Shown here piece after piece: positions 51,959 to 61,095 of a DNA stretch of 64,000 nt. A program made the position numbers and the translations under genes. The stretch is from DASVWZ01 sp963708575. GTDB taxonomy: Bacteria; Acidobacteriota; Terriglobia; Terriglobales; Acidobacteriaceae. Under the pieces are notes generated by a model. It saw nothing but the letters and a program-made list of their open reading frames with translations. It did no database searches and had not been told where the DNA came from. The DNA lies in the NCBI GenBank assembly GCA_963708575.1, contig CAVPTB010000003.1, forward strand, positions 558,001 to 622,000, in the 5' to 3' direction. The number at the start of each line of letters is the position of its first letter. Position 1 is the first letter of the stretch.

Positions 51959-52801
51959 ATGACAAAGAGCGTACGAATTCTGGCACTCATAGCAGTTGGC
52001 TCGGTGCTGTTCTCCGCCTCCGGATGCGACAAGCTCAGAGCGCGCGACCAGCTGAACAAGGGTGTCGCCTCCTATAAAAACGCGAAATACGAAGAGGCCA
52101 TCAACCATTTTCAGCAGTCGGTTTCGCTGGACCCCAGCCTCGTCGTAGCTCGCCTCTACCTGGCGACTGCCTTCGCCCAGCAATACATTCCCGGCGTCGA
52201 TGCTCCGGACAACACCAACATGGCTGAGCAGGCGATCGATCAGTACAAGCACGTGCTTGATGCCAAGCCGGCCAAAGAGCTGCAGATCAATAGCAACAAG
52301 GGTATCGCTTACCTCTATCTGCAGATGAAGAAGTTCGACGACGCCAAACAGTTTTACCGGGCAGCCCAGGAATTGGATCCCAACGATCCGGAGCCATACT
52401 ATTCCGTCGGCGTGATCGATTGGACCGAAACCTACCAGCCCCGCATGGAAGTTCGCGCCAAGCTTGGCCTGAAGCCGGAAGAGTCGTTGAATGCCAAGGA
52501 CAAAGAGCAGAAGCAGGCCTGCGCCGATCTGAAGGTGAAGAACACGCCCAATATTCAGGACGGCATCGACTCCCTCAGCAAGGCACTTCAGCTTCGTCCC
52601 GACTACGACGATGCCATGGCGTACATGAACTTGATGTATCGCGAAAAGGCAGATGTTGAGTGTGACGATCCCGCTACCCGGGCCGCTGACTTGAAAACCG
52701 CTGATGAATGGGTCGACAAGACCATGGCTACCAAAAAGGCCAAGGCCGAAAAGCAGCCGGGCGCCCAGGGCATTACACTCGATCAGCCAAAACAACAATA
52801 A
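51959..52801 (+). CDS. TPR-repeat lipoprotein
   Basis: A 280-residue lipoprotein with a lipobox (GSVLFSASGC) and tetratricopeptide repeats (NKGVASYKNAKYEEAINHFQQSVSLDPS, YLYLQMKKFDDAKQFYRAAQELDPNDPEPYYSVGV, SLSKALQLRPDYDDAMAYMNLMYRE). TPR lipoproteins commonly act as scaffolds in the periplasm; its place behind exbBDD suggests a partner of the TonB/ExbBD machine, similar to TolA/Pal-type accessory proteins. A ribosome binding site GGGAGGAG precedes it. Confidence 0.9.
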   Translation: MTKSVRILALIAVGSVLFSASGCDKLRARDQLNKGVASYKNAKYEEAINHFQQSVSLDPSLVVARLYLATAFAQQYIPGVDAPDNTNMAEQAIDQYKHVLDAKPAKELQINSNKGIAYLYLQMKKFDDAKQFYRAAQELDPNDPEPYYSVGVIDWTETYQPRMEVRAKLGLKPEESLNAKDKEQKQACADLKVKNTPNIQDGIDSLSKALQLRPDYDDAMAYMNLMYREKADVECDDPATRAADLKTADEWVDKTMATKKAKAEKQPGAQGITLDQPKQQ

Positions 52802-52820
52802 TTGCCGTCACTTTTTACCT

Positions 52821-52850
52821 AGCCCCTTCCTCGGAAGGGGCTTTGTTTTT
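52821..52850 (+). terminator. Rho-independent terminator after the tonB-exbBDD-TPR cluster
   Basis: AGCCCCTTC (52821-52829) and GAAGGGGCT (52834-52842) form a 9-bp stem with a CTCG loop, followed by TTGTTTTT. It lies 19 bases after the TPR gene. Confidence 0.85.
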
Positions 52851-52954
52851 GCGGTGATACACTCCGGTAACCTCCCGGACAAGGACTTCGGTAAGACTCA
52901 CCTGTGCTTCCCTCCCGGTACCATAAGAAGGTCCGCTTTGGAGATTGAGGAGCG

Positions 52955-53632
52955 ATGAAACTCAAGCTGGATCGCATCATCAGCACCGCGACGCTGGTAA
53001 CTTCGGTTGTCGCTCTGATCCTGGTTTTGAAGAAACCCCATCCCGTGGCGCCCACTCAGCCTCCAGCCGCAGTTGCCGCCAACGCGGAGTCTCTCGAGCG
53101 CAAGATCCAGGACCTCACTCAGCCTCGGGAACCGGGGTCTCCACCCGTCCAGGTCCGCTTAACCTCGGAAGAGGTCGGCGCGGCGCTGGCGCAGGCCACT
53201 AACGCTTTGGTGGCTTCTCAGAATACTTCCGCCGCACCCGCACCTTCCGGAGGCGTCAAGAACTCAACCACAGTAAGCACCGAGCTTCCGACCAGCGTGC
53301 CGTCTTCCGCCGAAGCCGTTCTTGCGGCTGGAGACGCCGATGTAAAGGACTATCAGGTCAACTTCGAGGGAGACATCGCGCGCGGCCAGTTTGTTACTCA
53401 AATCGGCGGTAAGACGGTTTACGTCACCTTAGCCGGACACCTGGGAGCGAAAGACGGCCACGCGACCTTTGATCCGACAGAATTCAAAGTAGGTGATCTC
53501 AACATTCCGGTGTCCCTCGTCAATGACGCTCTTCAGAAAAAGCTGGCCGAACAGCAGGATCGCCTCAAGCTCCCGGACGGCGTTGCCGACATGCACGTGG
53601 AAAACGGCCAGCTCGTAATGACCTCGAAATAA
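52955..53632 (+). CDS. Hypothetical membrane-anchored protein
   Basis: A 225-residue protein with an N-terminal hydrophobic helix (STATLVTSVVALILVLKK), a Pro/Ala-rich linker with a coiled-coil-like stretch (AESLERKIQDL) and a C-terminal beta-rich domain (residues about 135-225: YQVNFEGDIARGQFVTQIGGKTVYVTLAGHLG, LKLPDGVADMHVENGQLVMTSK). No family recognised. The C-terminal domain is exported. It follows a terminator and so has its own transcript. Confidence 0.7.
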   Translation: MKLKLDRIISTATLVTSVVALILVLKKPHPVAPTQPPAAVAANAESLERKIQDLTQPREPGSPPVQVRLTSEEVGAALAQATNALVASQNTSAAPAPSGGVKNSTTVSTELPTSVPSSAEAVLAAGDADVKDYQVNFEGDIARGQFVTQIGGKTVYVTLAGHLGAKDGHATFDPTEFKVGDLNIPVSLVNDALQKKLAEQQDRLKLPDGVADMHVENGQLVMTSK

Positions 53633-53674
53633 GCTCGACCAAGTCACGGACCCCAGACCGCATCAGTGCTAGAG

Positions 53675-53695
53675 TCGACGGCCTTCCACCGTCGA
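53675..53695. terminator. Hairpin between convergent genes
   Basis: TCGACGG (53675-53681) and CCGTCGA (53689-53695) form a 7-bp stem with a 7-base loop between the membrane-anchored protein and the alpha/beta hydrolase. It may serve both directions. Confidence 0.4.
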
Positions 53696-53723
53696 TCCTC
53701 GGGCCTCGGGAACGCCCCCGATC

Positions 53724-54581
53724 TCAATTCGCCAGGCTTTCTATAAATTCTTCCAGCACCCGGTTGAACTTCTCCGGATCATCCACGAACAACGCGTGCC
53801 CGTCTCCGTCGAATCGCTCCAATCGAACCTTGTCTCCGAATTTTGATTTCAGGAAGTCAGCGCCTTTCTGCGAGTCGGGCTGGTAAGCGAACAGCACCGG
53901 CCGGTTCATGCGGGCGAAACCGCCAGAGAAATCCTTAACGGCAATCATGTCGTAGATGAGAAGGGCCGCCGTATCAGCGGGAACCTGGGTCGACGCGTCG
54001 ACGAGGCGTTTTATATAGTCTTCGCTCTGCGGCTTCTTGAACATGTTGCGGACGAAGCCATCAGCTTGTTTCTGGCGATCTTCCTGCAGTTGGTTCATCC
54101 ATCCCGACATTGCGGCAAATAGCTCGGGACTGAGTTTTTCTGGAAGATAGCCGTCCACCAGCACAAAACCGGCAACATTCTCGCTGCCGAATTGCTCGGC
54201 ATACTTCACCAGCTCGCCACATGCCATCGACCAGCCGACCAGGATCGGCTGCTTTAAACCGAGGTGATCGACAAGCTCTTTGTAGTCGCGGGCGCGGGTT
54301 TCAGGCAAGTGACCGTAAGTGGGTTTGTCGCTCTCGCCCTGCGAACGTGGATCGACCGCGATGACCTGATATTTGCGCGAGAACTCATCGATCTGCTTCT
54401 GCCAAATCCACGCTGGCATCGTCCATCCCGGGATGAATACGACCGGGCGTCCGCTGCCAACTTCCAAATAGTGGATACGGATGCCGTCGGAAGTTTTGAA
54501 AAACTCGCTCTTTGGTTTCTGCGCTGCGACGCCCGCCATCGGAAAAACGCACAGAAGAATGACAGCTAGCCTGATTTTCAT
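53724..54581 (-). CDS. Secreted alpha/beta hydrolase
   Basis: A 285-residue hydrolase with a signal peptide (MKIRLAVILLCVFPMAGVAAQ). The fold shows FIPGWTMPAWIW (oxyanion loop), AVDPRSQGESDKP, the nucleophile elbow VGWSMACGELVKYA (Ser near residue 119) and the final His in FDGDGHALFVDDPEKF. It is similar to peroxidase- or esterase-type enzymes of the family; the substrate is unknown. It is probably periplasmic. Confidence 0.88.
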   Translation of the reverse strand: MKIRLAVILLCVFPMAGVAAQKPKSEFFKTSDGIRIHYLEVGSGRPVVFIPGWTMPAWIWQKQIDEFSRKYQVIAVDPRSQGESDKPTYGHLPETRARDYKELVDHLGLKQPILVGWSMACGELVKYAEQFGSENVAGFVLVDGYLPEKLSPELFAAMSGWMNQLQEDRQKQADGFVRNMFKKPQSEDYIKRLVDASTQVPADTAALLIYDMIAVKDFSGGFARMNRPVLFAYQPDSQKGADFLKSKFGDKVRLERFDGDGHALFVDDPEKFNRVLEEFIESLAN

Positions 54582-54708
54582 GTTGCTCCTCGAGGGACGA
54601 TCATCTCACGACGTCTGCGAGCTTTTCCAAGTCAGGATTTCAGAGAGCTCGGACGGCGAAGCACAGATTTGAAGCTCGGTTGCTGAAGACACACGTCGGT
54701 ATCAGAGT

Positions 54709-55929
54709 TCAACGGACCTCAGCCGTCTTCACGTGCTCTGGTCGGAAGCCCACCCCGACCACGCGTGCCGGAATTCGCCGCAAAATCGGCCATCGGCCTA
54801 ATAATTTTAGCGGCCATGGCACGGTCAGTGGTTTGTCGCCGGCTAAAACCCGGCTGATCACATTATTCTGAATGACAATTTGCATCCCTTGCGTCAGCCG
54901 GGTGGGGAACATCCTGCGCTTTTGTACCGCCTGCAGATCGCGCTCTGTCACGCTGCCTGCTCGAAAGCGCGGACCAAGAATGTTTGAAGCAGCCACCGCG
55001 TCCTGAATCGCCAAATTGATTCCGACGCCTCCGATCGGTGACATGGCATGAGCCGCATCTCCAATACACAACAGTCCAGGGCGAGACCAGTCGGTTAGCC
55101 GGTCGACCGCAACCGTCAACAGGCTGACGTCTTTCCAATCGCGCAACTCTTCCACACGATCGCGCAAAAATGGCGAGAGCGCAACCAGCTCGTCGCGGAA
55201 TGCCGGCAGTCCTCGTTGCCGGATCTCGTCCGCCGCCCCTTTGGGAATGACAAAAGCGCACTGCCAATACTCTTCGCGATTGATCATGACGAGAATCTTG
55301 CCGCGATCGACGCGGCCCAGCGTTTGCTCCGGATCGGTGTTTTTCCGGCTGATCCGTGTCCATAGCACATCCATGGGAGCGCCCATGCTTTTCACTTCGA
55401 GCTTTGCCCGAGACCGCACGATTGAGTGGCGTCCATCCGCACCAACCGTGAGCTCGGCGCGAATCTCAAGCGGTCCCTCTGCCGTTTTCGCGCGTATTCC
55501 GACAACGCGGCCATTTTCTTCGATAAGATCGGCCGCCTCTGCCTGCATCTTCAAGTGAAACGTCGGATAGCGCTTGCCCTGTTCGGCGATGAAATCAAGG
55601 AAGTCCCATTGCGGCATCAACCCGACAAATTTGCAGTGCGTCGGCAGATGCGTGAAATCCGCCGCCATGACGGTTTCGTTCCCGATCTGAACGGCGAGCT
55701 CGCGCACTTCCTGATGCGGCCGCTTCAGGAACTCGTCGAGAATTCCGAGCTCGTACATAATTTCGAGAGTTGAAGGATGAATTGTGTCACCGCGGAAATC
55801 GCGCAGGAAGTCGGCATGCTTTTCCAGCACCCAAACATCCACGCCCGTGCGCGCCAGGAGAAATCCCAGCACCATACCGGCCGGGCCGCCTCCGACGATG
55901 CAACAGCGTGTCTGAATAGCTTCTGCCAC
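54709..55929 (-). CDS. FAD-dependent monooxygenase (aromatic hydroxylase type)
   Basis: A 406-residue flavoprotein of the PHBH/UbiH family. FAD binding is at CCIVGGGPAGMVLGFLLARTG, the second motif at AELTVGADGRHSIVRSRA (DG motif) and the third at LLCIGDAAHAMSPIGGVGINLAIQDAVAASNIL. It would hydroxylate an aromatic or polyketide-type substrate with NAD(P)H and O2. No pathway partner is adjacent. Confidence 0.9.
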   Translation of the reverse strand: MAEAIQTRCCIVGGGPAGMVLGFLLARTGVDVWVLEKHADFLRDFRGDTIHPSTLEIMYELGILDEFLKRPHQEVRELAVQIGNETVMAADFTHLPTHCKFVGLMPQWDFLDFIAEQGKRYPTFHLKMQAEAADLIEENGRVVGIRAKTAEGPLEIRAELTVGADGRHSIVRSRAKLEVKSMGAPMDVLWTRISRKNTDPEQTLGRVDRGKILVMINREEYWQCAFVIPKGAADEIRQRGLPAFRDELVALSPFLRDRVEELRDWKDVSLLTVAVDRLTDWSRPGLLCIGDAAHAMSPIGGVGINLAIQDAVAASNILGPRFRAGSVTERDLQAVQKRRMFPTRLTQGMQIVIQNNVISRVLAGDKPLTVPWPLKLLGRWPILRRIPARVVGVGFRPEHVKTAEVR

Positions 55930-55974
55930 ACAACTATCCTATGCGACTTGTGGGGTATCGAGAGCTGAACTTGG

Positions 55975-56907
55975 TTAGTTGTGTTTGATGAATTCTCCGC
56001 CCTTGCTTCCCGTCAAATCGTTGTAGAGCGTCACCAGCCACTGCTCGGTTGTGATGAAGTCTCCTGACCACTTCTGCCACGGCGCAAGCAGGTTCGCCGA
56101 CTTCATCTGGTCAAGCGATTTCCCCTGCTTGATATTGCTCTCCACCACTGCTCTTGTGTCCTTCAGCATAGCGACGTAGCGGCGCATATCGTCGACATTC
56201 GATACCGGACCATGTCCCGGAATGACCTTCACATCAGCCGGGAGCTTAGCGATCACGTCGTCCACGGCGGCTATCATTCCGTCGACGCTTCCTCCCGAGG
56301 CGAGATCGATGAAGGGGAATCCATAGGTGACGAAATCGTCGCCCATGTGCACCACGTTGGACTTGGGAAAGAAGATGATGCTGTCGCCATCGGTATGTCC
56401 ATGAGGTACGTGTAGCGCGCGAATGTCCTCGCCGTTCAAATGCACGGTGACATCGTGATCGAAGGTGATGATGGGTAGCGCATCCTTAGGTTGCGGCTTG
56501 GCGACGTTCTTTACCGCTCCGTAGTTCCCGGCCTCGCCACCCTCTTGCAAGCGTTTGCGGACATTGTCCTGCGCGATGATGGGTGCCATTTGCTGAAAGA
56601 TCGCGTTTCCGCCAGTATGATCGCCGTGAAAATGTGTGTTGATGATGAATCGTACCGGCTTGTCAGTAATGCCCTTGAGAGCCGCCTTCACCTTGTCGGC
56701 CATAGGCGCGTACTGATCGTCCACGATCACGATGCCGTCCTCGCCGACGGAAGCCCCAATATTTCCCGCGCCAGCGCCTTCCAGCATGTACACGCTGCCC
56801 GCAACCTTCGTGACTTTGAGTTCCGCTTTGCTGAAATCCTGATCTTGAGCGGCCGCAAGGGAAACAAGAAACAAACAGAGCAGAGTTGCGAAGAGTTTTC
56901 GTAGCAT
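55975..56907 (-). CDS. Secreted MBL-fold metallo-hydrolase
   Basis: A 310-residue exported metallo-beta-lactamase-fold hydrolase. It has a signal peptide (MLRKLFATLLCLFLVSLAAA) and the metal motif NTHFHGDHTGGN near residue 90, further ligands in HVPHGHTDGDSIIFFP and the end motif VIPGHGPVS. It is closest to class B3/SoxH-like or polymer-degrading members; a beta-lactamase activity is possible but not shown. It sits divergently from the DinB gene. Confidence 0.88.
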   Translation of the reverse strand: MLRKLFATLLCLFLVSLAAAQDQDFSKAELKVTKVAGSVYMLEGAGAGNIGASVGEDGIVIVDDQYAPMADKVKAALKGITDKPVRFIINTHFHGDHTGGNAIFQQMAPIIAQDNVRKRLQEGGEAGNYGAVKNVAKPQPKDALPIITFDHDVTVHLNGEDIRALHVPHGHTDGDSIIFFPKSNVVHMGDDFVTYGFPFIDLASGGSVDGMIAAVDDVIAKLPADVKVIPGHGPVSNVDDMRRYVAMLKDTRAVVESNIKQGKSLDQMKSANLLAPWQKWSGDFITTEQWLVTLYNDLTGSKGGEFIKHN

Positions 56908-57037
56908 AAGATTTCCGGCTGCGAATTGTAATGGCTGAAAAGGAATTCTGCCACCTTCGACAGGCTAACATCGGAGAAGTGTCCTGTTTGCCGGTCGGGT
57001 TTAGGGTTAGACTGTCTTTCTTAATGGGGAGGAATGA

Positions 57038-57643
57038 ATGAAAAGCATTTTTTCTGCAGTCTGCCTGTTGGTAGTTCTCGCGGCAGGTCTTCGCGTCGCG
57101 GCTCAAATAAATCCCTACAAGGAAGGCACGCCCGGGGTAACGGGATATCGCTCCGAGGTGCTTTCAGAAGTGATCGTTCAAGAGGACAAATTCACCCGCC
57201 TTGCCGAGGCAATCCCGGCGGAAAAGTACACATGGCGCCCATCGCCCGACGTGCGTTCGTTTGCGGAGGTCTTCCTGCATGTCAGCGGTGCCAACTACAA
57301 CCTCTACAAAATAGTAGGGGCCCCGGCTCCGGCAGGCACGGACCCCAAGACGCTGGAGAAGTCCACGACCGACAAGGCCAAAGTGATCGCAACCTTGAAA
57401 GACTCATTTGCTCATGCGAAGAAATCGATCACCGGCCTGCCTGACGCCGACTTGGGAAAAAGCATGGATTGGTTCGGTGGAAAGAACACCGAGCGCGGCG
57501 CGTTGCTTTTCATCGTCCGCCACAATGCCGAGCATCTGGGACAATCCATCGCGTATGCCCGATTCGTCGGCGTAGTTCCGCCGTGGACCGAGGACGCCCA
57601 AAAGAAAGCGCCGGAGAAAAAAGAGGCTCCAGCCAAGAAGTAA
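57038..57643 (+). CDS. Secreted DinB-family protein
   Basis: A 201-residue exported protein (signal MKSIFSAVCLLVVLAAGLRVAAQ) with a DinB-like four-helix bundle: KFTRLAEAIPAEKYTWRPSPDVRSFAEVFLHVSGANYNL and FIVRHNAEHLGQSIAYARFVG; His in HVS and HNAEHLGQ are the metal ligands of this family. DinB proteins are thiol-transferase- or metal-hydrolase-like and of mixed function. Its tail is Lys/Glu/Ala-rich. GGGGAGG precedes the ATG. Confidence 0.85.
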   Translation: MKSIFSAVCLLVVLAAGLRVAAQINPYKEGTPGVTGYRSEVLSEVIVQEDKFTRLAEAIPAEKYTWRPSPDVRSFAEVFLHVSGANYNLYKIVGAPAPAGTDPKTLEKSTTDKAKVIATLKDSFAHAKKSITGLPDADLGKSMDWFGGKNTERGALLFIVRHNAEHLGQSIAYARFVGVVPPWTEDAQKKAPEKKEAPAKK

Positions 57644-57660
57644 CGATAGACGGCCGATGG

Positions 57661-59043
57661 TTATCCGCCCGGCGATCCTTCGTATATCGGATACAGCTGG
57701 TCGCCGATCACGCGGTAAATAGAAAATACGCTGCCTGCGTCGGAAACTTTGCGGAACAACAACTCGCCCGCTCCATCGCCATTGGCGTCCACGGCGTCGA
57801 TCAAATCCCAACGAGGCAGGACATCCAAATGTCGGGTGTCGGTCACGTTCGCGAAGACCTTGTGCAGATCTCCGTTCAAATCCTCGCGAGCCACTATGGT
57901 CACGAAAAATTCCCCTGCCGGCGCCGCCGTCTCGCCGGTCAAATGCTGTGCTGACCCTTCAGCACTGGCCGTCAGAACCAGTACCGCGTCGTTGCTGTTT
58001 GTAAGGTCAAACACTCGCAGCTGGATGTTCGAAAACTTGGGCGCCGGGCCTTTCCCGGCTGCAGCCTTGGCGCGTCGTCCCGCTTGCGCCACCGAGGTGA
58101 CCGATTCTTGTACCAACTGCTTTTCACGACCCTTCACTGCGTCCGCGGCCAACCCCAAAATCTTCTGCTGAAACTCCTGTTCCTCGCCCGCCTTCATCAC
58201 AAAGGCATAGTTGCGCGGATCCGGCCCGCCAGCATCTGAAATAGCCGGAATCAACTGAACGTCGGCGGTTGCTGATGACTTTGGGGCGGTCTTACCAGGA
58301 GCGGTAGCCGGTGCCTTAGTAACCGCCGCCGCACTCTCCGGTTCCTCACGCTTCTCTGGTTGTTTGCCGTGTTTCAAAACCGGCCGGTTAGGATCTTCCG
58401 CTTCCTGAGACTCAGGCGTCGGCGCAGCCGTCGGAGCCGCACTGGGCGAATTCGAACCGGGCTCAGCAGTCGGCGGCCCCGCCGCTCCCGCCTGCGTTGC
58501 CGGAGCCGAACTCGCGGAGGGGGAAGCAGTCTGCGGCGCAGAACTCTCTGGCGGCTTTGCCGCGGAATGCCGCAATACCGGCGGCCCTGAGTCCTGGTCC
58601 AACCCTCGTGGCTTCGACGGAGGCGCGGAACTCTTTTTGGCTCGTGCCGTCAGCTGTGCCGTGGTCTCGAAACGCCCTTCCGCAATCCATGCATGGGTCT
58701 GCGTATTCTGCAGCGCTCCGCTTACGGTAAAAAGTCCCTGTGAAATGCCCGTTTTCTGCGCGTCATAGACGGTTTCCGACCACAGCGCCATCGGCACCGG
58801 AGACGCCTTGTACGCCGAGGCATCATAAAACTTACCGTCCACCATTATGCAGATGGGCACCAACCGGCCCTTCCCGTTGGCGGGCAGCTCCAGCAACCCG
58901 ACAGCCCGAGGCCCCAGGTCAACTTTGGACTTAAGCGAAGCTTGCGCCGGCGCCACTTGAACTCCGGAAAAGGCCAGGGCCAGCGCCACGGCCGCATGGG
59001 TCGCGCAGCAGTATAGAATTGTCCGGAAAGGAGAGACCCTCAT
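57661..59043 (-). CDS. Hypothetical secreted protein with long Pro/Ala/Ser-rich linker
   Basis: A 460-residue protein. A signal-like N-terminus (ILYCCATHAAVALALAFSGVQVAPAQA) is followed by a folded N-terminal domain (LGPRAVGLLELPANGKGRLVPICIMVDGKFYDAS), then a very long low-complexity linker rich in Pro, Ala, Ser and Glu (residues about 140-280), and a C-terminal domain ending in FRKVSDAGSVFSIYRVIGDQLYPIYEG. No family recognised. Choosing the ATG at 59043 puts its start codon on the same four bases (CATG) as the peroxiredoxin start on the other strand; no ribosome binding site is seen for it. Confidence 0.68.
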   Translation of the reverse strand: MRVSPFRTILYCCATHAAVALALAFSGVQVAPAQASLKSKVDLGPRAVGLLELPANGKGRLVPICIMVDGKFYDASAYKASPVPMALWSETVYDAQKTGISQGLFTVSGALQNTQTHAWIAEGRFETTAQLTARAKKSSAPPSKPRGLDQDSGPPVLRHSAAKPPESSAPQTASPSASSAPATQAGAAGPPTAEPGSNSPSAAPTAAPTPESQEAEDPNRPVLKHGKQPEKREEPESAAAVTKAPATAPGKTAPKSSATADVQLIPAISDAGGPDPRNYAFVMKAGEEQEFQQKILGLAADAVKGREKQLVQESVTSVAQAGRRAKAAAGKGPAPKFSNIQLRVFDLTNSNDAVLVLTASAEGSAQHLTGETAAPAGEFFVTIVAREDLNGDLHKVFANVTDTRHLDVLPRWDLIDAVDANGDGAGELLFRKVSDAGSVFSIYRVIGDQLYPIYEGSPGG

Positions 59044-59515
59044 GGAAGTCAATGATAAAGCCCCTGAATTTACTTTGCCTGACCAGAACGGCGAAAACAT
59101 ATCTCTGAAGGATCTTCGTGGCAAATACGTTGTCCTCTATTTTTATCCTCGCGCCGACACTCCCGGATGCACCATCGAAGCCTGCGAATTCCGCGATACC
59201 TATTCGAAGATCAAGAAGACCGGCGCCGTCCTCCTGGGGATCTCTCCCGATACACCCAAGGCCCAAAAGAAATTCGAAGAGAAATTCAGCCTGCCCTTCA
59301 CGCTCCTGGGCGATGCCGACAAGAAAATCGCGAACGCTTATGGTGTGATGCAGGAAAAGAACATGTACGGCAAAAAAGTGATAGGCGTCGCTCGCACCAC
59401 GTTCATTATCGGTCCCGACGGCAAAATCAAGCACATCTTTAACAAAGTGAAGGCCGAAGGCCACGCCGAGCAGGTCCTTGATTATCTGAAAACAGAAGCC
59501 ACGGGCGCAGCCTAG
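59042..59515 (+). CDS. bcp: Thioredoxin-dependent peroxiredoxin (Bcp/PrxQ type)
   Basis: A 157-residue PrxQ-type peroxiredoxin that reduces hydroperoxides. The peroxidatic and resolving cysteines sit in TPGCTIEACEFRD, the C-x4-C pattern of Bcp; LYFYPRADTPGC precedes it. The C-terminal part (GVARTTFIIGPDGKIKHIF) is typical. A strong ribosome binding site (GGAAAGGAGAG) lies just upstream. Confidence 0.96.
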   Translation: MEVNDKAPEFTLPDQNGENISLKDLRGKYVVLYFYPRADTPGCTIEACEFRDTYSKIKKTGAVLLGISPDTPKAQKKFEEKFSLPFTLLGDADKKIANAYGVMQEKNMYGKKVIGVARTTFIIGPDGKIKHIFNKVKAEGHAEQVLDYLKTEATGAA

Positions 59516-59628
59516 ATATGAGCGCGGGTGTCCCCGCCCGTGTCCGCGTGAAATGAAAGGCGCATCGGGATCAGAAATCGCTGCCTTACGATCCCGCGAA
59601 GCGAACGTCGTGAACCGCAGGAGAAGTC

Positions 59629-61092
59629 ATGAACTATTTCCGTGTTCCGTACTCGGGCCGCATCGCGAAAGCTGTCGCTCTCCTGATCATCACAAGCTCG
59701 CTGCTTTTCTCAATCCGGAAAGCTTCCGCCGAGGATTGGCCCAAATACCAACGGGACCTCTCCAACTCCGGCCATAGCGCCGAAACCGCAATCAGTTCGA
59801 AGAATGTGAAGTCCCTGCAAAGTAAGTGGACCTTCGCCACCAAAGACAAAATCTCCGCCTCGCCCGCAGTCGCGACCGTTAACGGTACTTCTACCGTATT
59901 TCTCGGCGCTTGGAGCGGCGTCTTTTACGCTTTGAACGCTGTTACCGGGAAACCGATATGGTCATTCACGGTAGACCTGAAAGGGAATTGCAGCCCCGCA
60001 ACGGGCTGCCGCATTGGCTCGACGGCGGCTGTAGATGTTTCCGCCAACCTCGTTTTCTTCGGTGCGCGTAACGCTTACCTCTACGCCCTCAACGCGACCA
60101 CCGGCGCTCTGGTTTGGAAGCAGTCGGTAGGAAACAGTAGCTCCGGCTACGAGATCTGGTCTTCGCCCGCAATCTACAATGGCAACGTTTATGTCGGAGT
60201 CGCTTCTCACGGAGACGATCCCTGCATTCCCGGACAGGTCCGCGCCTTCAATGAACTCACGGGTGCTAATGCCTGGGCCCTCAACACAGTTGACCAGCGA
60301 ACCTGCCCGGGCGGCGGCTTGTGCGTCGGCGCTCCCGTCTGGTCTTCGGTCGCGATCGATAGCTCCAACGGCATTGTCTATGCGGGAACGGGAAATCCCG
60401 GCACCACCTGCAATCCGCCGACCCAAAATTTCGGGCTCTACCCTGACAGCATCCTCGCCATCAACGCAACCACCGGCGCTCTTCTCAACTACTATCAGGC
60501 CATCAAGAACGATAACCACGACAAAGATTTCGGGTCTTCGCCCTTTCTGCACAGCGTAAGTGAGGTTAATCAGTGCACTAACACCAAGACCACCACCGAC
60601 TGGGTCAGCGACGCCAGCAAGAACGGTCACCTCTACACTGCCCAGCGCAACGCCCACGGGCTTACTGGCGGGGTCGCTGACACCCTGGGAAACCACACTG
60701 GATTTATTGCAACCCCTACGGTACGGACCGTACAAACCACGACCTCATGCGGTGACGGCAAGAACATCATCGACAACAACGATTACCTCTATGCTCCCAG
60801 CTCTGCCGGACCCCTTTATCTTTTTTTTCAAACCGGAACTGGCGCTTTGAGTTTGAAGAGCACCATCAAGATCAGCAAGAACGCGCTGCTTGGAGCCGCC
60901 GCCTCGATTGAGGACGTGGTTCTGTTCGGAGCCATGGACGGCAACCTCTACGCCACCGGGGCAGGCGGAAAAGTCCTGGCCACATTTCCGATCGGGCCGT
61001 CGATCATGGCTGGCATTGCGATCTCGAACGGACGGGTTTACTTCGGCGATCGCTCAGGAGTCATTCACTGTATGTCGATCAACGGCGGTTAA
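59629..61092 (+). CDS. Secreted PQQ-binding-like beta-propeller protein
   Basis: A 487-residue exported protein. The signal peptide (IAKAVALLIITSSLLFSIRKASAE) precedes an eight-bladed quinoprotein-like propeller with repeated AxxGxxxW and YALNAxTG motifs (FYALNAVTGKPIWSFTV, LYALNATTGALVWKQ, LYATGAGG). The family includes PQQ-dependent dehydrogenases, but the tryptophan docking motifs are incomplete and no vicinal CxxC heme or disulfide pair is seen, so catalysis is uncertain. It ends three bases before the convergent mnmE stop. Confidence 0.82.
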   Translation: MNYFRVPYSGRIAKAVALLIITSSLLFSIRKASAEDWPKYQRDLSNSGHSAETAISSKNVKSLQSKWTFATKDKISASPAVATVNGTSTVFLGAWSGVFYALNAVTGKPIWSFTVDLKGNCSPATGCRIGSTAAVDVSANLVFFGARNAYLYALNATTGALVWKQSVGNSSSGYEIWSSPAIYNGNVYVGVASHGDDPCIPGQVRAFNELTGANAWALNTVDQRTCPGGGLCVGAPVWSSVAIDSSNGIVYAGTGNPGTTCNPPTQNFGLYPDSILAINATTGALLNYYQAIKNDNHDKDFGSSPFLHSVSEVNQCTNTKTTTDWVSDASKNGHLYTAQRNAHGLTGGVADTLGNHTGFIATPTVRTVQTTTSCGDGKNIIDNNDYLYAPSSAGPLYLFFQTGTGALSLKSTIKISKNALLGAAASIEDVVLFGAMDGNLYATGAGGKVLATFPIGPSIMAGIAISNGRVYFGDRSGVIHCMSINGG

Positions 61093-61095
61093 TCT

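Noticed and set aside
55975..56907. Calling the MBL-fold protein a beta-lactamase
   Set aside because: The HxHxDH motif is shared by many hydrolases and nothing specific to beta-lactam binding is visible.
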